Below, piece after piece: positions 23,498-35,941 of a stretch of DNA of 64,000 bases; the first letter of the stretch is position 1, and each line of letters starts with the position of its first letter. A program made the position numbers and the translations under genes. This DNA comes from Aaosphaeria pasadenensis (taxonomy: Eukaryota > Ascomycota > Dothideomycetes > Pleosporales). The stretch is taken from positions 69,628-133,627 of the forward strand of contig JAKLMB010000048.1 in assembly GCA_022813625.1 (NCBI GenBank), given 5' to 3'. Below the pieces are notes generated by a model. It had not been told where the DNA came from, did not search any database, and saw only the letters and a list, made by a program, of their open reading frames with translations.

Positions 23498-25347
23498 ATG
23501 CGGTCCACTTCGTCCTTCACTACTCTCCCGACGGAGATCCTTGAAGCCATATTCATGCAGCTTGACCCCCAATCCTTCATCAGTGTATCAATCACTTGCA
23601 AGTCTATTCACAATGTAGCGTCTGATGCCCCTATCGTTTGGCGTCATTTCTGCAGAACTTGCTTTGGCGCCTGGTCTACCCACCACAAAATTCAGTCTAA
23701 ACTCAGTGGCCCTCTTTCGGAAGTCGACTGGAGAGGCTTATTCCTTCACCGCATGTCTATAGCTGGGGAAGCACGTCGCCTGCTGGACCAGCTTCTGAAG
23801 ACTCAACAAGGCCGTGTTCGATACATCACAAAAATTGCAGACTTTGGCTACGACGCAAAGGACGTGCTGCTAAAAGAGCTATCTTGTTCCGAAGAAGCAG
23901 AGGATGTCTTAGCAAGGCGCTTTTATGCGAATGCATTGCTTGAACGTATACAACGTGAAGCATCCATAAAGCTTTGGAAAGACTTGGCTACCGGCGACAA
24001 CGTTCTCATGGAGACGGCACTGGGGGCATACGATGTTTTCGCTCTCACCGGCCCCGAAGTGGGATTCGATCATATCTCACGAGCGTTGGATACTCTTTCC
24101 GCAGCAGTCCGGGTCCAGTTCCCAGAGTTCGGGGGTCTAAGTACGAGACGCAAGGCCTCTACGTTGGCGTCGTACCTGCGCGACCAAGGCTTCAGGGGTG
24201 TATCTGATACATCATACGGTGCCCTGCGCAACTCCTTCATTGGCCTCGCATTACGCTCCGCTCAACACGAATCCCTTCCATTGATTTCAGTCGCGATTTA
24301 CTGTGCTCTTGCATCCCGATTGGGTCTTGATGCGCGTCCCTGCGGGCTTCTGTTCCATGTATATTGTATCGTATATGCCCCCAGAAGTTACACGCTCGAC
24401 GGGGTGTATAAACCTACCAGTTCCGAGAGCATCGAATCCATGCACATCGATCCTTTCCGCTCTAGTCATGAAGTCCTTCGGTCGGATCTCCAAGCACAAC
24501 TTCATAGCTATGGAATTCCATCCGCTGAACATGCACGTTATCTCGCCCACGCTACGACCAGAGAGATGGTCGTTCGCACAGCCCGTAACATCATCAATTC
24601 AGTGCAGACTATCCGAGAAACCGAGCGAGGGATGTTTGGTATTCACGCAACCTGGCTCAATGCTTATCCTGATATGGATGCTGCCTTCTATGCTACGATC
24701 TGGGTGATGCTAGTTCTTGGGCCAGGTGAAGAGGACAGTGACGATGTTTCGAATGTGTCGATGCGGAGGAGGCAGTATCTGCCATATCTGCTTGAGCACT
24801 TCCAAACACACTATCCTTGGGATGTGTCGCTTCTCACGCAGCATGTAATTCCGCTTTTCCGTCACCAACCCGAAGGCCAACGACTCCTTGAATTCGTCCA
24901 ATCTTTGCATCGGGTAGACACTCTACCAAAAACAGTAAAAGTGCGTTCTGAAAATACCCTCGACGTTGAGTTCATGATTGGCCAACTTTTCACACATAAG
25001 AGGTACCACTATGAAGGTGTCATTACGGGTTGGGATACTTCATGTGAAGCAGGTGAAGAATGGATACAACATATGGGGGTTGATAGACTCCCCAAAGGCC
25101 GACAACAGTCCTTCTACCATGTCTTGTCAGTTTTCCAGGCTTTCTCATTTTGTTATTGGCCGCTAATCTCTACAGAGTTTGCGACAAGTCAGTTCGATAT
25201 GTCGCGGCCGAAAACATTGAACGCGCACCACCCTCCTCGAAACCATCGGAAGCGATGATGAGAATCGCTGGTCGTCATTTCAAACGCTGGGACGATGCTA
25301 AGTCTATCTTTGTGAGTAACATTCGGGACGAGTATCCCGATGATTAA
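23498..25347 (+). CDS. F-box protein, FBXO21-like, with SirB1 and YccV domains
   Basis: Two exons, 23498-25125 and 25176-25347, encode 599 residues. The 50-nt intron has an unusual GTCAGT donor but restores a clean family match (HVLVCDKSVRYVAAENIE). Domains in order: F-box at about residues 7-55 (LPTEILEAIF...), which would bind Skp1 in an SCF ubiquitin ligase; a transglutaminase-like SirB1 domain at about 200-330 (ISVAIYCALASRLGLDARPC); and a C-terminal YccV/HspQ-like domain at about 485-575 (FMIGQLFTHKRYHYEGVITG...). This architecture is that of animal FBXO21, a substrate receptor. The SirB1 cysteine that would be the nucleophile is not clearly placed, so enzymatic activity is doubtful. The upstream TTG at 23492 was rejected in favour of the ATG at 23498. 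Confidence 0.9.
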
Positions 25348-25734
25348 GTGGATTTACGGGTAGCGGTGTTGCATAAATAAACTAGTGGATGGCTCGTCAT
25401 ACTTCGATGACTTGGGAAATTCGAATCCAAAGTAGGAGGATCACGGATTGATGCCTACTTAATACTGGCTCAGAAACAGGACACAGACCGTGTCAATGTC
25501 GCACAATATCCAGCTGCAACGCAAATTGACATCTAGAGGAAAACGTTGAGGAACAGGCGAGCGAAATGAACAAGGTCTATATTAAGTACACGCTATTATA
25601 CATCTTATACCGTCGAAGCGGCGAATCGGCTCCTTGCCTGTTGACAAGAATTTGGATCTCCCATGAAACGCCTACAAATGCTCAATCATTTCATTCTTCG
25701 TCGAGGCGCGATGCCTCGATGGTCGTGTCTGTTT
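25348..25734. other. Short convergent intergenic region
   Basis: 387 bp between the 3' ends of the F-box gene and POM152. No gene or clear repeat. Confidence 0.6.
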
Positions 25735-28700
25735 CTATTGCAGCAGTTTCTTACCCCTTCTGTTCCCCTCCCCAACGACGCCCTGCCCATCCAAGCCCCT
25801 TGCAAAACTACACCAGCGATCCTTGATACTGACGACTTCATATGTACCTTCCTCTTGCACAGGAATTCGCAATTCTCGTTCGTGGCTGATTTCTGTCCTG
25901 ATTTCTAGTACTTTGCTCTTCTTTCCTTTCGCCGCGTTCGTACTTCTTGTATACGTGAACTCGAATGGAGGCGTACCCCAAAATTGAAATTCAAGATCGG
26001 TTCCACCACCTTCGTGAATATCCACTTGGGAGACCTGGCCGCCAGAGAGACGCACAGATGGGATCGGATGGATTCGCTTGGTGAGCTCAAGGGCAGCCAA
26101 ACATTCACTCGCGGAGTCCCGGAGACCAGTGATAGTGAACGTGCCAGGTAGTTCTGCGAGACGCCTAAAGGTTGTGCCTGCATTCGACGCCTTTCGTTCT
26201 TGATTCTCAAAGGTGTAGTAGACAGTGAATGGAACCTGTCCACCAAGGGCAAATGATAGGCGCTCACCAACACAGAAGTCAGTGCGATCCTCGAGTGGTG
26301 TTGCTGTTGGTGCATCGTGTACGCTGAGCTGAACGCGGTGCGAGACCGACTGTAGCTTGCGCGTACAGCCACGAGAGTCGCGGATTTTGCGGATTGTGAC
26401 CATTGATGTTCCGAGGTGTAACTTGCGTTGGTCAATCTTGACATCGAACCTGTGCGAAGGTATGTTTTTGTGGATGCTGATTTCCGGCTTTGGCGTGCCA
26501 GTATGCTTGATCTCAACTTCGAGATAGAAGGGAGGTACCCCTTCCATTGTTACGGGTATGACCTCTTCCCCTTCCACTTCACGGGCAGTGCAAAAGCTGT
26601 ATACCTTTCCTGGCTTGTCGAAACGAGCACTTGGAAGCGAGTAGACTGTTTGCTGAAGGACTGTCGGTGCGAAATGCTTTGATGAATGATCGTATTTGCT
26701 GTCCGCAACCTTGATGAATTTGTATTCGTAGAAGCCAGCTTTTGATGTTTCCGCTCGAATAGACGCGACTGATCCTACGGCCTTCAGGTCCTTCTTGCTA
26801 AGGGCAGCAGTTTTGCCGTTCACCTTATCCTTGAATTGCTGTTCATAAGTGACATCGTAAGGCGTACTGCCTTGTAGTAGTATGTCAAAGGAGTCTTCGT
26901 CACCTTCACATACAGCTTCTTTTACGTACTTAATTCCGTCGAAGACCATAGAGGCTGATTCTGGGATGCTGAGCTTCGGTCGCGGAACCCAGCTGACAGA
27001 GAAGACGTCAGCTTTATGGTCAATAAGACCTGGACAGACCGAGTCGCTAACAGACAAAAGTTTGTACGCCCCTTGGGCACTGGCCTCGATGTGATCGTTG
27101 GCGCCGCGTACCGTCGTTTTCTCGATCCGCTCGTTGTCCAGGTTCTTGTATTCAAGTTTCCAGGGTCCGGTACCGGTGAGACGAAGGGGCAGATTCACCT
27201 TCCGGCCTTCAAGCGCCAAAACATCTTGTTTCCCTTCGATATGTCCGAAATAAGCCTTTGGCCGCTCGTGACGCACGTTGACTTTTGCTTCTTCCTTGGT
27301 CAACCACTCTTTGCAGTTCATCTTGTCCGTCACGCTTGTTAAAGACAAAATGTATTCGCCTCCAGACTTGAGTCGAGGTGTCTTAATAGTATGGACCTGG
27401 TCTTCTACAACCTTGGAGTCTTTGATTCGTTTTCCATTGTGGATTAATTCAAATTCCAGCGTCCAAGGCCCCTCGCCCCATAATCTGACGTTGAAGTCTA
27501 CAGAGTCGTCTATACAGGCTTGTTTAATATCATGAGCATCTATGAATTGTGCAGATGCAGATGGCTTCACATCCTGCGATAGTTGTTGGCTCAGAGGTCG
27601 CTCTGAATATATGCGATCCCGAATGGATTCAAAAGAATACGTATAATGCCCCGCATCGTCAGGAGTGAGTTCTAGAGTACCACGGAGAGAATCGATTTTG
27701 ACTAGCTTATGCTGTGGTCTTTCTCGGTTCCTCTGCTGTGTGTATTTGACCACGAAAGGGGGCGTACCAATCAAGTCCAGATCCACACGCAGTCCGATAG
27801 GGTTTCCGGCGCATTTATCGACGATATCTTCGCTCTGTAATGCCAATACAGGTTCTGGGGGATTCTGTAATAGGCATGAGGCTGGCTCGAGAACTTCACC
27901 TTCGCAATACTCTGTCGATACTGACGTTACAGTGTAGAGACCGGCTTCGGAGATCAGTGGTCGTTCTCGAATTGAGCGCATGGTTTCCTTCTTCAGTGTT
28001 GCATCCGGTGCGTGTGTACCATCGGGCAGGAGACTGCCTTGAGGAGTAAAGAGGTATTCTATTATGTGTGGCGCGTCGATTGCCTGCTTTCCGGTAGATT
28101 GATACTTGAGAGGCAATTTCTCAACGTTGCCCTTTGCCACACGAAGAGGCTTCTGCTGGTTGCAGCCATCAAGTGCAACTCTAGGACGCTCATGAACGGA
28201 AAAGGATTGATAAACACCAAATGGCTTGTGTTTGCTCACGTGTTCTTCGTCATCATGGACGACATAGCTGACAAAATTGCCCAAGCCGTCCTGCACTTCT
28301 TCGATAGAGTATTTCCAGGTTCCACTGCTAGCCAAAGTTTCCTTTAGTGCTACTGTCACTTTCTGCGAGCGAGCCCATGCAACATCTTCACGGCTGCTAT
28401 GAAGCAACGCCTGGGAAGTATGTCTAGATAGAGGCGAGAGATAGTCATCGGGCTGTAGACTTTGAAATTCGGATGTGCCTCGTGACTGGCCGTTGACAGT
28501 CAACCGATATTTGATACTGAGTGGGGGGGTCCCTTCGATTTCAAGTGCAACATTCGCTAGATCATTCCGGCAACGATTTAGATTTGTTGGAACGACGCGT
28601 GCTTGCGGACAGGTGGCGACGACCACATTTGATGAGCGTGGTCGAACCTCGAGTTTCGATTGGTCTAAGACTTTTTTGAGGAGATAAATGCCCGTTTTTT

Positions 28701-29638
28701 TAACACTGTGGCGTAACAGTAGGGGTTCGTTAGGGTCAACATGTTTTGTGGCTCTCCTTGCTTTCTTCAATAAACTCTTCAATTCACCCCTTTTTATAGT
28801 TATCGTCTCGTTCTGATTGGTATCGATATCAATGCGCAAGAGCTCAATCTCGACGGGTTCGGTCTGGTTGATAAGAATGGGAATTTCGAGAGCCGTGATC
28901 GAGGAATTTAAACAGAAGCTTTCTCGATCCGGATTCAAGATAGCGGATCTATTGAGGTCAGCATGAATGTAGCTATGACTGCAGGCTACAACGACATACC
29001 CTTCAGGCAAGATGTTAATGATCTGCTTGCCTAAGATGAGTGAGGCATTGTGAAGAATGGAACCTTGCTTGACGCTACGCTCGCTGATTGCCAGTTCGCT
29101 GTCATAGAGGAACGCTAACAGCGACACGCACCAGGCTTGCAGTGGTAACTGTCACACCGTCAGTGTTTGTTCAGATGCATGTAAGGCTCCAACATACCCC
29201 AACCCGGAACATGAGCATGACATCCAGGGCGGCGTGAAGGATGAAAAGTAGAAAAGCCGTCGCATTGTTCCACTCCAGCCAAGGTATTTCCAGTAGCGGT
29301 AGCCCGAACATCCACACCATATCAATGAAGCACCATTTCAGACATAAACCAAGCGACTCCTCTTGGTCTACTGCCAACGTGTAGAAGTCATAGAGACGCC
29401 ATGCCCAGATTGCGACATAGAAACCGAAAACATAGAAGCGCTGTGTCGCCGCGTCCAAAATGTCCGTTGAAAGCCAGGGACCAGAACGGACATGTTCTGC
29501 GGCTGTTGGTACGTTGGGCAGTGTCTTTCTGGCATTCGGTCGACTTGGAGTCGTCTCAGCGGTGTTATACACGCCAGAGGACCTGATCGTCTGCGGAGTT
29601 GCGGGAAATCCGCCTGGTCCTCGTGGTGTGCTGTTCAT
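25735..29638 (-). CDS. POM152: Nucleoporin POM152, membrane ring of the nuclear pore
   Basis: Two minus-strand exons, 29638-29198 and 29148-25735, encode 1284 residues, close to the usual length of fungal POM152. The 49-nt intron has a GTATGT donor. The N-terminus is a short Ser/Pro/Thr-rich cytoplasmic tail beginning MNSTPRGPGG. Three to four hydrophobic segments follow within about residues 60-165 (RFYVFGFYVAIWAWRLYDF, the WCFIDMVWMFG stretch, ATAFLLFILHAALDVMLMF). The remaining 1100 residues form tandem immunoglobulin-like repeats in the perinuclear lumen, visible as recurring GTPP(F/L)xxxY, GPWxLE and AGxYxxxSVxD patterns. It anchors the pore in the nuclear envelope as a lumenal ring. An in-frame ATG 13 codons upstream (29677) was not chosen because its context is weaker and the family begins at MNSTPR. 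Divergent from the UCH gene. Confidence 0.95.
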
Positions 29639-30376
29639 CGCACCCGGTGGCAGCTGTATCGAACCGCGGTTGTGCACATGGAAGAAGGAGCCAGTGAAGA
29701 GTGACGAGCCGGGGCGATAGAGTAGTAGTCGTAAAACGCGTGATCGTAGGTGCGCGCACGATCAGTTGTAGTGTTTTGCTTTGGGCACTTGTAAATTATG
29801 ACAAACCTCAGAGACAATGCAATGTCGCGTCGGCCACAGCGCGAGGTGGTCGTCTTGGCATAAAAAGACTATGGGCCAATCATATGGCATACAAGAGTGG
29901 CAGTCTTGGAGCACGTCCCAACCCAACAATCACCTTATAGCGCACAGTTACACAGTTACGACAGTCAAAAGGCCACGGCCGTTACCTCCACAGTATACTG
30001 TATGTATGTACAGTGTCGCGACTCGCACCTCACCTGATTCTTCACGTCAAAGATCGAGTGGAGACAGGCCATAAAGATTTCGACACTACGGAGTATATGA
30101 GTATCCAATGCTATTCCAAGTCTCGCCATGCTTCATACCTCCTCGTTACCTCCAATCTCTTACTCTCAACCTCGACAGAAGTTGTAACTACTCTTAGGTA
30201 CCTACCTAGGTAGCTTATCCCGCATAATCTGCCCTTTTCGCCTCATTACTCTGTCTTGTGGGAAGGTAGGATTCAACCCGCCTTCTCTGTGAACAGCGCT
30301 ATAGGTATTTATAGCGCGGGTGCCATTATCCATTTTTGCCCCGGGGACTGAAGATTCTCTTTGTTGATTGTCAGCC
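29639..30376. other. Divergent promoter region, POM152 / UCH
   Basis: 738 bp between divergent starts. It contains one TACGGAGTA (30087) and one TACCTAGGTA (30203) motif. No gene is seen. Confidence 0.5.
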
Positions 30377-31681
30377 ATGTCGATGCGAAGAGACCTCGAA
30401 CCTAAATTCAGTGCTGGGGACACACTGGATCCTGGGCTTTCTACTATCCGGTCTGGTTCGGTACATGACGAGAAGCCTCAAGAAACATCACAAAATGCCA
30501 TTTCCCATGACAGATATTCGTGGCAGGGTTTCTGCGATATCGAGTCTGAAGCTGCTTACTTCTCGGTCATGCTTCGCGAAATGGGTGTTACCGATGTCAC
30601 TGTCAAGGAGGTATATGTGGTGGATCCAGACTGTCTAAGGTCTGACCTTCCACAACCAGTTTACGGAATCGTCATGTGCTATCGTTATCGACATTTCGAC
30701 AGCCACAAGCAAACACAGGCGTGTCCCGAGATGATCTGGTTTGCAAATCAACTTCCTGCCCAAAACAGCTGCGCTACGCTTGCCTTGATAAACATTCTCA
30801 TGAATGCAGAGGATGTTACACTTGACGATGGTCTAGCAGAGTTCAAGAAGTTCACACAGGATCTGCCCCCACTTGAGCGCGGCGAAGCTCTCGCTGGCTT
30901 TAGCTTCGTTAGGAACGTTCATAATTCCTTTGCAAAGAAGATGGATATGCAAGAAGCAGACACTTCGCTTGCACGCAAAGCCCACAGGAAGAAGAAACGC
31001 CGCCGAGAGTCTGTGGACACTGACACCTCCGATGACAGTTTTGAAGAGAATGCGCATCATTTCATTGCGGTCCTCCCCATACGAGGCGACGTTTGGAAGC
31101 TGGACGGATTGGATAAGAATCCGACCAGGATAGGTTCTTTCGATGGCACGGGAGAAAGCACATGGCTGCGAAGCGCTTGTCAGGAGATGCAATCACTAAT
31201 GTCTGCGGCCGGGGACGCTGACTATACTATACTGGCTCTGTGCCAGGCCCCGACTGTCGGCCTGCGCCATAAATTCAGCCTAGCCCTGGAGACCATCAAA
31301 CTTGTGGAGAAGCGCCTTGATCTTCTTAGTGAGGGCTGGCAATCTTTCGCTCCCAATGAGAATTTCTTGACTCCTGAACTGATGCGAACACTCGGCGTCG
31401 ATTACGCAGCTTCCAAGAGAACTTTTCTAACGGCTGATACATCCAACGAGATCGACAAGTTGAATGCACAGGAATTACTAGCTCGTCGCGACACGCTCAT
31501 GACAGAGCAGAGCAAGTTGGTAGAGGGCATTTTAGCTTGTCTCTCCGCCCAACAAGATGAAGACCAGAAGGCTGCCGAGCGCCGTTGGGATTATGGCCCC
31601 GCGATTACTTTGTGGCTGGAGAAACTTGCTGGAAACGGGCATTTAGAGGAGAATCTCCCTAGATTCAAGAATGAAACCTAA
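30377..31681 (+). CDS. UCH37/BAP1-like ubiquitin C-terminal hydrolase
   Basis: Single exon of 434 residues; the ATG at 30377 is the first ATG in frame. It belongs to peptidase family C12. The catalytic set is visible: Gln125 and Cys132 in NQLPAQNSCATLALINILMN, His228 in NAHHFIAVLPI, and Asp243 in WKLDGL. The spacing from Gln to Cys is one residue longer than in human UCHs. Between Cys and His the active-site crossover loop carries a basic cluster (HRKKKRRRES, about 203-212) and an acidic serine-rich run. The C-terminal helices and the ERRWDYGPAITLWLEKLAG motif match the UCH37-like domain of UCH37 and BAP1, which binds proteasomal or chromatin partners through a DEUBAD domain. It would remove ubiquitin from conjugates, probably in the nucleus given the basic cluster. 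Confidence 0.9.
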   Translation: MSMRRDLEPKFSAGDTLDPGLSTIRSGSVHDEKPQETSQNAISHDRYSWQGFCDIESEAAYFSVMLREMGVTDVTVKEVYVVDPDCLRSDLPQPVYGIVMCYRYRHFDSHKQTQACPEMIWFANQLPAQNSCATLALINILMNAEDVTLDDGLAEFKKFTQDLPPLERGEALAGFSFVRNVHNSFAKKMDMQEADTSLARKAHRKKKRRRESVDTDTSDDSFEENAHHFIAVLPIRGDVWKLDGLDKNPTRIGSFDGTGESTWLRSACQEMQSLMSAAGDADYTILALCQAPTVGLRHKFSLALETIKLVEKRLDLLSEGWQSFAPNENFLTPELMRTLGVDYAASKRTFLTADTSNEIDKLNAQELLARRDTLMTEQSKLVEGILACLSAQQDEDQKAAERRWDYGPAITLWLEKLAGNGHLEENLPRFKNET

Positions 31682-32690
31682 GACGCTCCCTCTATGTATA
31701 AGGGCCAGCTCGTAAATGCTATTTGCGTTACAACTGCACGCTTTGGCGATAATATTGAGGCCTCATTTTACATGATCCAGTCTGCTGCGCTCTTCTTCCC
31801 ATGTCGTATTGTCAGTTCAAAGTGACCATAGCAGGTTCTGTGCAAATTCGCTCATAGCTTGCAATGTTTCGTCCAGAGGCTTTCTGTCTCCCACAACAGC
31901 AGCATAGAGACCCCAATGACATCTTCGTCTTCTGCAGTTCTTCGGTTTTAGCGCAGGCTTGTGGCGCGCCCCTCACTTCTGGAGCATCGCAACGGGAGAT
32001 GCTTTGACGCGAAACCTTATATTATTCTGGTATTAAAGAACGTAAGACTTCAGATCAAAAAATTGGTCTCGGCGTCAAAATTACTTTAATACCAAGAGCT
32101 GATCGCACAGCTATCCAATAAGTATCGTAAAATTAGCGATACGCCCACAAATACAATGATACGCTTAATAGCTCTATGGGGTGATTTATAGATGTGATGT
32201 TAAGTTGCGCAAATTCTCGGTGTAATTTGGCAGCACTGTCAATGAACTAATAGTTATCTATAATTATATAGGCATATAGCTCCGCTACAAGGCGATCTAG
32301 GGGTCAGCGTTCAATGTAAATCTTCGTTCACATGGGTAGTTTCTTGAATCAAGATGTTGGCTGCAAACGAGTGGAATGTCCTTCCGCGAGTACATGTTGG
32401 ACGATTGGATGAGGATGGAAGAGTGCGATTTGATTGTTTGTGAGTAGTCTAGAAATCACGCGTTCATAAACTTCAAAGTATGACAAAATAATGACGCACA
32501 TTAATCCAAAATGATGATTGTTGCTCCTACTGTACCCAGACGGAATCTATCTCGGACATGGTCAGGACCACTTGATAACATAACGTATGGTGTGACCTCG
32601 CTGTACTCGGATTCTCTTAGCATCAACACTACCCTATACCTAACGGGCGAAGAGGCGAAGTTAGACCAACAAATTTATGTTTCCAATTCT
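31682..32690. other. Convergent intergenic region
   Basis: 1.0 kb between the 3' ends of the UCH and GH47 genes. A locally AT-rich part lies near 32030-32270. No gene is seen. Confidence 0.5.
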
Positions 32691-34596
32691 TTAGTTCGAT
32701 GGCTTTGAGATCTTAAATGGATGTGCCTCGGTATTGAAGACATAGTCGTCTAGGCTAATGACGTCTGGATCGGAAAAGATAAGGTAAAAATACTTCAAGG
32801 TCTCTGCCATCCAGAAGCTCTCCATAGAGTCCATTTTCGGCGGATTATCTGTCGATACATCGCTGAGAGCGGCATTTCCAATGTCTGTCTCCGTGTGGCG
32901 CTGAATGGCAGTGAACATGTCCCAAGCCGCTGCTTGCCACTGCTGTTCACCAGTAATACGATAGAGGATGAAGACACTTTCGATAGCTTCTGGGCGGAGA
33001 ATATACCGGCGATCGTCGATTGCAGTGAATCCTTGTGGGAGACGTAGATTGGCGATGTTCTGAAGAGGGTCCTTCTCCGTTCCTGTCAGATCCGCCCGAC
33101 TAGTAACTCCATCCCTCCAGGCCTGTTCACTCCACGTGCAATTATCCGGACTTGAGCACTGGTGCAGATGTGAAACCTCAGGCATGATCCCAGCCGGAGA
33201 TGCTTTGTAGGCCCAGACACATCCATTGGCAAGCTTCCTGCCAATTGTAACATGTTCAACTTTGTCGAACAGTTTACCACCCAGTGCAAACATACCGCCA
33301 GCAAAACAGCCAAGGTGTTGCAGCTCTGGGTTCAAAGTAGTCGAAGACCCCTCGGTTTGTATAGATCCAACAGCAAGTATATCAGCGTCCTCTGGAGTCA
33401 TTGGCCTGAATACGAGATGTTTCACCGCAGCATCTGTTGCCTGCTCATACATGGCTTGATATAGTGGTTCCACACCGCCTAATAAAGCATAGGTTTTCGC
33501 CAGATATTCGTATGCTGAATCGGCCATAGCTCCAAGAGTGAACCCAGTGCCATGGAAGAAATCAGCCTTCCTTGCATTGATGACAATGGGCCATAATCCT
33601 GGGAGTTTCGTAGAGCCCTGTTGTTGCGCGAGAATCTTTGTAATGCGTGTTGTTGCATCATACCATTTATGGTCACCTGTGAGTTGAGAAAGTCGAGAAA
33701 ACTCCATTGTGAGCGATCCTATCTCAGCAACAAGTGCATTTTCATCAGCAATCTGCTCTTTCCCACTACCTGCGTTATTGAAATCCCACCGTGTGACCGG
33801 CATGTGATTGGGAGTATCAAATGCATGATAAATCATGTTACCCACTTCCTTTGCCTTCTTCAAAAGTATGTCCTCGCCACTCAGCTCATATGCCGCCAAT
33901 AGGCCACCAAGGTGTCGAATGTTCGTCTCAAAAACTTTACAGCTTGATCAGTTCATGTGAGTGCTAGAATGTGGGGCGCGAGATTGTACCGTTGATTTGA
34001 TCCATTGGGGTTCGGCCGAAATTGACTCTTTCAACATCTTTAATTGCAGACGTAAATTCCTCCTTCAAGCCCATGATCAGGAGGGTGTCGAGCGCATCGA
34101 TTAAGGTGGCTGCCCAACCTCCAAAAGGATCCCGTGCCTCGCCGGATATCGGTGACAACTCGTCGTGCATCCAAGCCTTCATGCGGTAGTTTGTCCAGCA
34201 TTTCTCAAAAGCCCGTTTTACTTCGTTGCGTCTGCGCTCTCGTATATTCTTAGCTGTCGCATCTTCTTCTTTGAAATCGAATTGAACTTTTGGTAAAGAC
34301 CTCGGTGCTGCAGTAGGAAAAGCTGTCATGGACCGGATAGGGTGTTTCATTGGTATGTTGGCCCAATCGTATGCCCTCAATGGCTTCTGTCCTTGCCCTG
34401 GGGGCTGTGACTGCTGCTGATGCTGATCATTGTGCTGCTGTCGGCCTCCACCAGTGTTATCTGGCTGCTGGTATGGAAAGCTTAGAGAGTAGAGCAAATA
34501 GAGGAATGTAGCTGCAATGATCGTATGCAAAGCATAGCGCTTCATGAGAGCCATGATTTTTTTATCAAGTCTGGAAAGTAGTTCATCGTCTGGCAT
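32691..34596 (-). CDS. Class I alpha-1,2-mannosidase, GH47
   Basis: Two minus-strand exons, 34596-33990 and 33934-32691, encode 616 residues; the 55-nt intron restores INVFETNIRHLGGLLAAYEL. It is a type II membrane glycosidase: a short cytoplasmic N-terminus, one signal anchor at about residues 20-40 (HTIIAATFLYLLYSLSF), a Gln/Gly-rich stem, then the GH47 barrel. Family motifs include RDPFGGWAATLIDALDTLLI, GLWPIVINARKADF, LGCFAGGMFALGGKL, RYILRPEAIESVFILYRITG, MESFWMAETLKYFYLIF and the C-terminal FNTEAHPF whose Thr binds calcium. It trims Man9GlcNAc2 N-glycans in the ER or Golgi; which of the two sites cannot be decided, though the long stem suggests Golgi. Upstream in-frame codons reach a TTG only, so the first ATG was taken. 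Divergent from VPS71. Confidence 0.92.
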
Positions 34597-35115
34597 ATGA
34601 GAGGTAGTTATGGGAGAGGCTGACGATGATGTGGAATCCAGGTTCCTGGTCGCCAAGCCGGATCTCGAGGAGCATAAGCACAATTGCCTAGGTATCTAAC
34701 CTAGGTATGTATCTCCATACATACATAATAAGACTTACAAGGAAGCGTCTCCTCAAGACATTTCACAGGGTAATGCCTTAAAGGATGTATATACGGAGGA
34801 TGTACATACGAGTTACAACTACGGAGTAGATAGGGTGATAGTCTAGGCCTATCTGGATGAATACACTAAAACTATGTACAGCCAATTGAACGAGACTGAC
34901 TGAGTGTACTCCAACCCAGCGATTCGTTACTCGGTCGTATTTGTATGCAACTAATGATGCGTTTCCTTACCTACAAAGTTGGAGTGGCAGGGTGGTCGCG
35001 TAAGCACGTGATCCGGGGAATTTCTTAATTTCTTACATAACTACCTACCTAGGTATATACCAACTACCTTCACGGATACGTCACCTCCCCACAACTACGG
35101 TCTCTATCGCATACT
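34597..35115. other. Divergent promoter region, GH47 / VPS71
   Basis: 519 bp between divergent starts, with CCTAGGTA copies near 34687, 34700 and 35048 and a TACGGAGTA at 34820. No gene is seen. Confidence 0.5.
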
Positions 35116-35941
35116 ATGCCACACGTTGAGCTTCTACCCAACTCAAGCTCATCCGCTGCTCCCGGCTGGACATACGTTGTGGACACTGGATATGATCCTT
35201 CCAAAATCGCTATAAACCCGAAGAACAAAAAGCGCGCCGCTGCCCAGCCTGGAGGTCGACGAGGAGAGAGTGAACTTTCTGCGCGACAGCAAACGGCAAT
35301 CGCTCGACGTATAGTAGAACTGCAAAGGGATAATGATCCCAAACAGAGCGTTCCGATTCCGTCACATAACTGTAGGTTCCTTTGATAGGCTACAGAGGAG
35401 TTTCAATTGACAAAACGTGCAAGCCATTCCCAAGACACAAAATGCGAGGCGAATAATCCAGTACCAACGCCAGATCAAGCATTGGTTAGATGATGAGGAG
35501 GCCCTTCTGCAGCAGATAATTACTCCTCGTATCAATCCAATTGGTGGCCGTGCTATTCCGCAAAGTTTGAGGCGACCGACTACAAACAATTCTCTTCCAG
35601 CAACACCTTCCGAAGCTTCTCCTGCCCCCGCGACCTTGATAGCCGGCGGCAGTGCATACAACAATGATAAGCCGGTTGAACGCGATATCTATGCCCCCCC
35701 AATGAATTCCTCGATATCAAGTGTAGGACCGACAGAGCTTCGCGCTCTCTTATCATCGCCCCCACTGTCGTACGCGGCCTCGCACGCTGGACCTCCACCA
35801 ACACACGGACCACGGCAGCGACACTTCTGTGATAATTGTGGCTATTGGGGGAGTATGAGATGTCTGAAATGTGGTACCAGAGTCTGTGGTCTCGAGTGCA
35901 AGGATGCACATGAGGCAACAAGGTGTCTAAAATGGGCCTGA
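35116..35941 (+). CDS. VPS71: HIT zinc-finger protein, SWR1 subunit Vps71/Swc6
   Basis: Two exons, 35116-35371 and 35424-35941, encode 257 residues; phases agree across the 52-nt intron. The C-terminal HIT-type zinc finger is complete: FCDNCGYWGSMRCLKCGTRV followed by CGLECKDAHEATRC, at about residues 219-254. The N-terminal half has the basic NPKNKKRAAAQPGGRRGE segment and the ARRIVELQRDN / ARRIIQYQRQIKHWLDDEE helices found in fungal Vps71/Swc6. This subunit helps the SWR1 remodeller deposit histone H2A.Z into nucleosomes. The middle is disordered and Pro/Ser-rich. Confidence 0.85.
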
